Positions 59,902-64,000 of a DNA stretch of 64,000 bases are shown here, piece after piece. This DNA comes from Anaerolineales bacterium. Lineage in GTDB: Bacteria > Chloroflexota > Anaerolineae > JAAEKA01. How positions within the stretch are numbered: the first letter of the stretch is position 1; every line of letters begins with the position of its first letter. A program made the translations under genes and the position numbers. A model generated the notes under the pieces. It was not told the DNA's origin. It was given only the letters and a program-made list of their open reading frames with translations, and searched no databases. Location: NCBI GenBank assembly GCA_020634615.1, contig JACKBI010000007.1, positions 1 through 64,000 on the forward strand, read 5' to 3'.

Positions 59902-61386
59902 TTACTTCGCCGCAATACCAGGACTGTCAGTCCTCTGCGTAGTTGCCGCGCTCGATAGGTCCCGTCCGCCCCACTCCATGGGGTCGCCGGGATAGCCGAG
60001 TGCTTGCCAGTCCAGCCGGCTGTTTTCGCCGTGGCAGTCGTTACATTGCAACGCGTTTTCCTTGGGCTGGACCATGTGGGTGGTCGGGTAGGCCATGCTC
60101 GTCTCGGTGAAGCCGAATTGTCCCGAGTAGTCCAGGCCGGCATCTTGCGCGCCCAGCACCAACGCCGATGGCCAGTCGAAGGTCGTCCAGAAGCCGCCCT
60201 CACCGGCCGTGCGCGGCGGGACCAGGATGTTGTTGACCGTGTCGTAGGGCTGGTTGGCGACGTGGATCTTGAACGGGAAGATCTTGGCGGTCGGGTCATC
60301 GATACTCCCGGCCGGGGTGACCATCTCCGTCGTCTGCGACGGATCGATGGTGTCGCCCAGCAGGTAACGATAGGCGTTGTTGCCGTTGAACCACATGTAG
60401 GTCGGCAGGATGTCCTTCTCGTATTCGAAAGAGCCCTTGATCTTGAGGTAAGTGTAGTGATCTTCCGGCAGGTCCTGTCCGGCAGTTGACCAGTCCCAGT
60501 AGGTCTTGGTCGGGTTCTTCAGCGCCATGGCCGGGACGTGACAGGTCTGGCAGGCGACGCTGTCGGTGTGCTGGTTGATGCGCTCGTCCTCGTGGACGGT
60601 TCCCTGGTGACAGTTTTCGCAGGCGACCTGTGCAACCGGGTCGATGGTGTAGTTGTCGGCCAGCAGCTTGCCCTTGATGACATGATCGTCTGTCTGGTGG
60701 CAGTCAGTGCAGAGGAAGTTGAGCCGGCCCATGTGAACGTCCAGGTTCTCCGAAGGGAAATAGAGGCTCTCGTCCAGGTCGCCGTGCTTGACGCCGTTGC
60801 CGCCGCCGCCGTCGAAATGGCACTTGCCGCATTCCTCGCGTGTCGGCGCCCGCACCGACTGAGCGGCGGCCAGCAGGTCAATGCCTTCAGCCGGCAGGCC
60901 GTAGTTGCCCTTGTTATAGACCGCCGCATCGGCATGGCAGGCCAGGCAGTCCACGTTGGTCTGCTCGGCGAAATCGAAGTTCTCGTCCGACCAGCCGTAA
61001 CCGACGTGGCAAGTCATGCACTGCTTTTCATTGCCCTGCGAACTGATGCAGAAGTTGTTGATCTGATCCTTTTTGCCAATCGTCACCGGCTCATCGCGCC
61101 AGGGAACCGTGACCGGATCGCCTTCCCAGGTCCAGTGCGTGGTGTGCATGACTTGGTTGGCCGAGTCAGCGTGGCACTCGAGGCAGGCCGCGGTCACTTC
61201 CTGCCCGCTGTTGAACGGTCCCTGGATGATGTGGCTGTGGTCGGTGTGAATCGGCTGTGCGGGGACGTGCGACCATGGATCCGGGTCGCCATTCGTCACG
61301 GTGCCAGTGTTGGCCGACGCTGTACAGGCTGCCAGCACCAGAATCAGCGCAAATAAACTCAGTAGGGAGACATGCTTTCGTTGCAT
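59902..61386 (-). CDS. Octaheme tetrathionate reductase-family cytochrome c
   Basis: A 494-aa lipoprotein (lipobox VLAACTAS, Cys 21) with eight CxxCH sites: C68, C123, C147, C186, C226, C256, C279 and C448. The block VTAACLECHADSANQVMHTT followed by HWTWEGDP is the signature of the octaheme tetrathionate reductase (OTR) family. OTR-type enzymes reduce tetrathionate and some also reduce nitrite or hydroxylamine in vitro, so the natural substrate is uncertain. It sits outside the membrane, electron-linked to the fused cytochrome encoded next. The last residues (TDSPGIAAK) are encoded by a short palindrome. Confidence 0.88.
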   Translation of the reverse strand: MQRKHVSLLSLFALILVLAACTASANTGTVTNGDPDPWSHVPAQPIHTDHSHIIQGPFNSGQEVTAACLECHADSANQVMHTTHWTWEGDPVTVPWRDEPVTIGKKDQINNFCISSQGNEKQCMTCHVGYGWSDENFDFAEQTNVDCLACHADAAVYNKGNYGLPAEGIDLLAAAQSVRAPTREECGKCHFDGGGGNGVKHGDLDESLYFPSENLDVHMGRLNFLCTDCHQTDDHVIKGKLLADNYTIDPVAQVACENCHQGTVHEDERINQHTDSVACQTCHVPAMALKNPTKTYWDWSTAGQDLPEDHYTYLKIKGSFEYEKDILPTYMWFNGNNAYRYLLGDTIDPSQTTEMVTPAGSIDDPTAKIFPFKIHVANQPYDTVNNILVPPRTAGEGGFWTTFDWPSALVLGAQDAGLDYSGQFGFTETSMAYPTTHMVQPKENALQCNDCHGENSRLDWQALGYPGDPMEWGGRDLSSAATTQRTDSPGIAAK

Positions 61387-61478
61387 TCGATACTCCGGGT
61401 CAGTAAGCAGTGGTCAGTAGCCAGTAAACAGTGATCAGTTGTTCGCGGGTTTTCCGTTTACTGGTCACTGTTCACTGA
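61387..61478. repeat. Simple-repeat hairpin before the octaheme gene
   Basis: The tract CAGTAAGCAGTGGTCAGTAG and later CACTGTTCACTGATTACTGG form imperfect mirrored units around 61403-61493, running into the regulator 3' end. It is the same style of low-complexity repeat as in the dnaE2 region. No separate promoter for the cytochrome gene was recognised within it. Confidence 0.55.
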
Positions 61479-62273
61479 TTACTGGTCACTTGCCTGTGAT
61501 GTCAGTCGTGCAATTTGTGCCAGGGTTTGTCGCGCCTGGTAGCTCTGATAGCCGATGCTGGAGATGGCGTTGGCGATGGTTTGCAGCAGGTTTGTGAGTT
61601 GGACGGCGCGTTCCTGGGATACAAGTTCGATAGAGTCCATTGCATCAGCCAGTCGCTCGCCGGAAACCCCAATTCGCTCGCCGGTTGCCATTGCATGGAC
61701 ACGGAATTCATCCGGGTCCGGGGGATCGATGAAAAACTGACCGGCGGTGACCATGCCGAACTTGTGTCCGCCAACCCCAACCGGAGCAGTGGCGTACTGA
61801 ATACCAGCGTGGCAGACGTGGATCGCCGCCTCTTCCTCGTCCAGCAGGGCGATGGAACGCCACGACTCCTGGCAGGCTGCCATGCCTTCCGGGCGGCTGT
61901 GGACGATCTGGCAAAAGCTGCTGCAGCGGCTGCACGGCGCCAGCGGCTGTCCCTCGAGGTCGGTGATGAAGGCGGCGACGCCCACCAGTTCGGCAAACTG
62001 GTTCTGGATGGTCTGCAAGGTCGCGATGGGCACCAGATCGACCAGCGGCAGGCTATCCAGGTCTGATGATCCATTTTCGCTGCTGGCGGATCTGGCTGGC
62101 GTTTCACCTGATTGCGCCCGAAGCCAGGCGTCGATGGCATCGGACGAGAAGCGCCACTGGCCGCCCACGCGCATGGCCGGCAACTCACCGTCCTTGACCA
62201 TCCGGTAGATGGTCACACGGTCGAGTTGCAGTTTTTCTTCAAGCTCGCGGGTGGTCAACAGTTTATCAGCCAT
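61479..62273 (-). CDS. Helix-turn-helix regulator with PocR sensor domain
   Basis: A 264-aa protein. Residues 1-55 are an excisionase/MerR-like DNA-binding domain (TTRELEEKLQLDRVTIYRMV, then LPAMRVGGQWRFSSDAIDAW). A linker leads to a PocR ligand-binding domain (about 75-215) with the Cys pattern APCSRCSSFC (C114, C117, C121), C134 and HVCHAG (C154). PocR domains sense hydrocarbon or redox-type ligands; five cysteines could bind a metal or FeS/heme group. It probably controls the cytochrome genes downstream. Confidence 0.8.
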   Translation of the reverse strand: MADKLLTTRELEEKLQLDRVTIYRMVKDGELPAMRVGGQWRFSSDAIDAWLRAQSGETPARSASSENGSSDLDSLPLVDLVPIATLQTIQNQFAELVGVAAFITDLEGQPLAPCSRCSSFCQIVHSRPEGMAACQESWRSIALLDEEEAAIHVCHAGIQYATAPVGVGGHKFGMVTAGQFFIDPPDPDEFRVHAMATGERIGVSGERLADAMDSIELVSQERAVQLTNLLQTIANAISSIGYQSYQARQTLAQIARLTSQASDQ

Positions 62274-62360
62274 TCTGACCTCGTGTGTTCCTGCTCAACG
62301 TTCGCATGGATGTTAAAACTTTTCACAAGCGCGATTTGTCTGTTTGATCATGCCTGGTGA

Positions 62361-62399
62361 ATTCTGTTACAGAATAATCGACTTGGCAAAACTTGTCAA
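62361..62399 (-). promoter_or_regulatory. Promoter and operator of the PocR-type regulator
   Basis: On the minus strand TTGACA (62394-62399), 17 bases, TATTCT (62371-62376). The palindrome ATTCTGT-T-ACAGAAT (62361-62375) covers the -10 and start site. The leader is about 90 bases. It could be an autoregulatory or other repressor site. Confidence 0.6.
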
Positions 62400-62613
62400 A
62401 TTTTATAAAAACAAATAACAAGATAGTAGAAATGTTGGTCGCTAAACAACTGTGATACAGTATTGGCAAAATGGTCGGCCTCACGAATCGACTCCATTCC
62501 CACCGCTCTGGCCGGTCTCCAGACCGTGCCGGGCCAGGCCGCAGCCCGATCGAAATCAACGCACTGGACAGTCGCTACTTGACAGCCGGTAGCGCGCAGG
62601 CTATCATCGACCC
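62400..62613. other. Gap between divergent regulator and lipoprotein genes
   Basis: AT-rich up to about 62460, with TTGGCAAAA occurring twice (near 62384 and 62463). A GGCCGGTCTCCAGACCGTGCC REP unit follows near 62510-62530. No strong plus-strand promoter was recognised. Confidence 0.45.
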
Positions 62614-64000
62614 ATGCAACGAAAGCACCACAACCTGCACTCTCGCGTTACCTTGATGGTCTTCACTGCCCTGGCCCTCGTTCTGCTGGCTGGCTGTAAT
62701 CAAAGTGACGAAACGCCCGCGCCGGCCAGTCCGACAGACACACCGGCGGCTGCAACGGCTCCTTCTCTGCCTGACGCCGCTGCCTCGCCGGAAGCAGTCG
62801 CCGCCGTGTCGGCTGAACCACCAACCGCGACGCCTGTGGACACCGCGACCAGCACGCCCTCACCCAGCGCCACACCGACCGAGACACCAGGGGCCACCGA
62901 AACGCCCACGGCCACCGCGACACCCACGCAGCCACCCAGCCAGGCGCTGGCCGAGGCGCGCCACCTGCACGACAACGGCGACTACGCTGGCGCGCGCCAG
63001 CTATTCGCTGAACTGATACAAGCCCAGCCTGATAGTCCTGAAGGCCAGGAGGCGCGCTGGCGGCTGGGACTGGCCTATCTCGAAGACGAGCAGCCCACCG
63101 AAGCGGTGGTCGCCCTGGAGCTTGCGCGCCAGCAAACGCCGCCCGCGGCGTTGCCGGTCGAGATCGACTTCTGGATTGGTCAGGCGCTGGGTGAGATCGG
63201 CAACCCGACCGGCGCGGTCGAGGCCTATCGCCGCTATCTTGCCAACGACGACACGCTGGCCGGCGAGGTCAACCTGCGCATCGGTCGCCACTTGCTGGAA
63301 GCCGGTGACAACGACGCAGCGATCACGGCTTTCGACCAGGCAGTGGCAACCGCTGCCGACAACTTCGTGCTCTTTGCCGCGCAGGAGGACCTGGCTGGCA
63401 TCTATCACGACCGCGGCGACACGGCCGCGGCTGTTGCGCAACTGGATGCCATCGTGGGACGCAGTCAGTTTGCCCGCTACCGCGCTGAGTTGCAACAGCG
63501 GGCCGGCCAGTGGTTGGCGGACGCCGGTGACAGCACCGCCGCGCTGGACCGCTACCGCCGCGCGATTGCCGAAGAAGAGACCAGCCCCGGCGCGCTGAAT
63601 GCGGCCAATGCGCTGGCTGCCGCCGGCCAACCGCTGGATGACTATACCTACGCCCGTATCCTGCTGGGCAACGGGCTGTATGCCGACGGCATCGCGACCA
63701 TGTATCGCTATTTCGACGCCACGCCTGACCATCCGGCTGAGCCGCATCTGCAGGTTGCCGAGGCCTACTTCAGCCAACGGGAATACACCAGCGCGCTGGC
63801 CGAATGGCAAAACCTGCTCGACACGCATCCCGAGTACAGCAACCGCGCCGGGGTGCTGATCCGCATGGCCGTCGCCAACAGCCGGCTGGGCAACACAGCC
63901 ACCGCCCGCTCGCTTTATAAGCAGGCCGGCACGCCGGCCGCGCTGCTGGAGGCGGCCCGTGTGTCGGAGCGTGAGGGCGATTGCCAGACGGCCGCGACAG
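62614..64000 (+). CDS. TPR-rich lipoprotein, lytic transglycosylase-like (partial)
   Basis: The frame from ATG 62614 is open to the window end (462 codons). A signal peptide with lipobox (VLLAGCNQ) is followed by a Thr/Pro/Ala-rich linker to about residue 110. Helix-repeat units follow (ALAEARHLHDNGDYAGARQL, TAFDQAVATAADNFVLFAAQ, AGQWLADAGDSTAALDRYRR, QVAEAYFSQREYTSALAEWQ), resembling the N-terminal domain of soluble lytic transglycosylases. The catalytic domain would lie beyond the window, so the enzyme assignment is inference. It is divergent from the PocR-type regulator. Confidence 0.75.
   Translation, partial: MQRKHHNLHSRVTLMVFTALALVLLAGCNQSDETPAPASPTDTPAAATAPSLPDAAASPEAVAAVSAEPPTATPVDTATSTPSPSATPTETPGATETPTATATPTQPPSQALAEARHLHDNGDYAGARQLFAELIQAQPDSPEGQEARWRLGLAYLEDEQPTEAVVALELARQQTPPAALPVEIDFWIGQALGEIGNPTGAVEAYRRYLANDDTLAGEVNLRIGRHLLEAGDNDAAITAFDQAVATAADNFVLFAAQEDLAGIYHDRGDTAAAVAQLDAIVGRSQFARYRAELQQRAGQWLADAGDSTAALDRYRRAIAEEETSPGALNAANALAAAGQPLDDYTYARILLGNGLYADGIATMYRYFDATPDHPAEPHLQVAEAYFSQREYTSALAEWQNLLDTHPEYSNRAGVLIRMAVANSRLGNTATARSLYKQAGTPAALLEAARVSEREGDCQTAAT

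Overview
The window is a dense, GC-rich bacterial chromosome segment. It most resembles Chloroflexota (Anaerolineae/Caldilineae-like). I infer this from the lipoproteins with Pro/Thr-rich linkers, the imuA-imuB-DUF6504-dnaE2 mutagenesis cassette behind a GAAC-N4-GTTC SOS box, leaderless -10/ATG arrangements, the sugar ABC transporter with a DUF2291 lipoprotein, and the many intergenic palindromes and simple repeats. No rRNA, tRNA, CRISPR array or transposase gene was seen, and taxonomy was not tested by any search.

Layout. 0-5 kb holds small accessory genes: a GNAT acetyltransferase, a DUF433/DUF5615 toxin-antitoxin-type pair, a LexA-like winged-helix protein followed in frame by a relic of a second GNAT gene, a TMEM175-like channel, a DUF1801 protein and an alpha-oxoamine synthase. 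5-10.3 kb carries an ECF-like sigma factor, a zinc-finger anti-sigma protein, a MITE-like element, a TPR-CHAT caspase-like protease, and a divergent 417-aa protein of unknown family. This set parallels the protease/sigma-inhibitor/sigma logic of type III-E CRISPR Craspase but has no CRISPR parts. 10.5-15.5 kb has a very large GH13 protein and an RlmI-type rRNA methyltransferase. 15.5-21.4 kb is the SOS mutagenesis cassette; its dnaE2 is interrupted by several in-frame simple-repeat insertions and by an apparent frameshift. 21.5-25.3 kb is a cytochrome c maturation operon (ccmH, tlpA/ccmG, ccmF, zinc-ribbon protein). 25.6-35.4 kb contains a LysM-L,D-transpeptidase, an NAD-dependent epimerase, a repeat-filled gap, a secreted metalloprotease, a membrane-anchored protein, xer recombinase with purine nucleoside phosphorylase, and phnE/phnC without a visible phnD. 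35.6-39.4 kb has clpB and a frameshifted DUF6036-type nucleotidyltransferase with its overlapping partner.

39.8-52.8 kb is a sugar catabolism regulon. Split transketolase plus an FGGY kinase run leftward. A DUF2291 lipoprotein, RbsA-like ATPase, RbsC-like permease, a tandemly duplicated binding protein, ribokinase, an L-fucose isomerase-like enzyme and a SorC regulator run rightward. The two arms diverge from a 300-bp control region with mirrored TTGACA-N17-TACACT promoters and mirrored operator-like sites. The substrate cannot be read from sequence.

53-64 kb holds a lysyl-oxidase-like lipoprotein and a double-glyoxalase-fold protein behind a 28-bp palindrome. Next comes a leftward redox cluster: PocR-type regulator, octaheme tetrathionate-reductase-family cytochrome, a heptaheme cytochrome fused to a membrane cytochrome b, a split YeeE/YedE sulfur transporter, and a rhodanese-like domain lacking its cysteine. 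The right edge cuts a TPR lipoprotein gene that runs out of the window.
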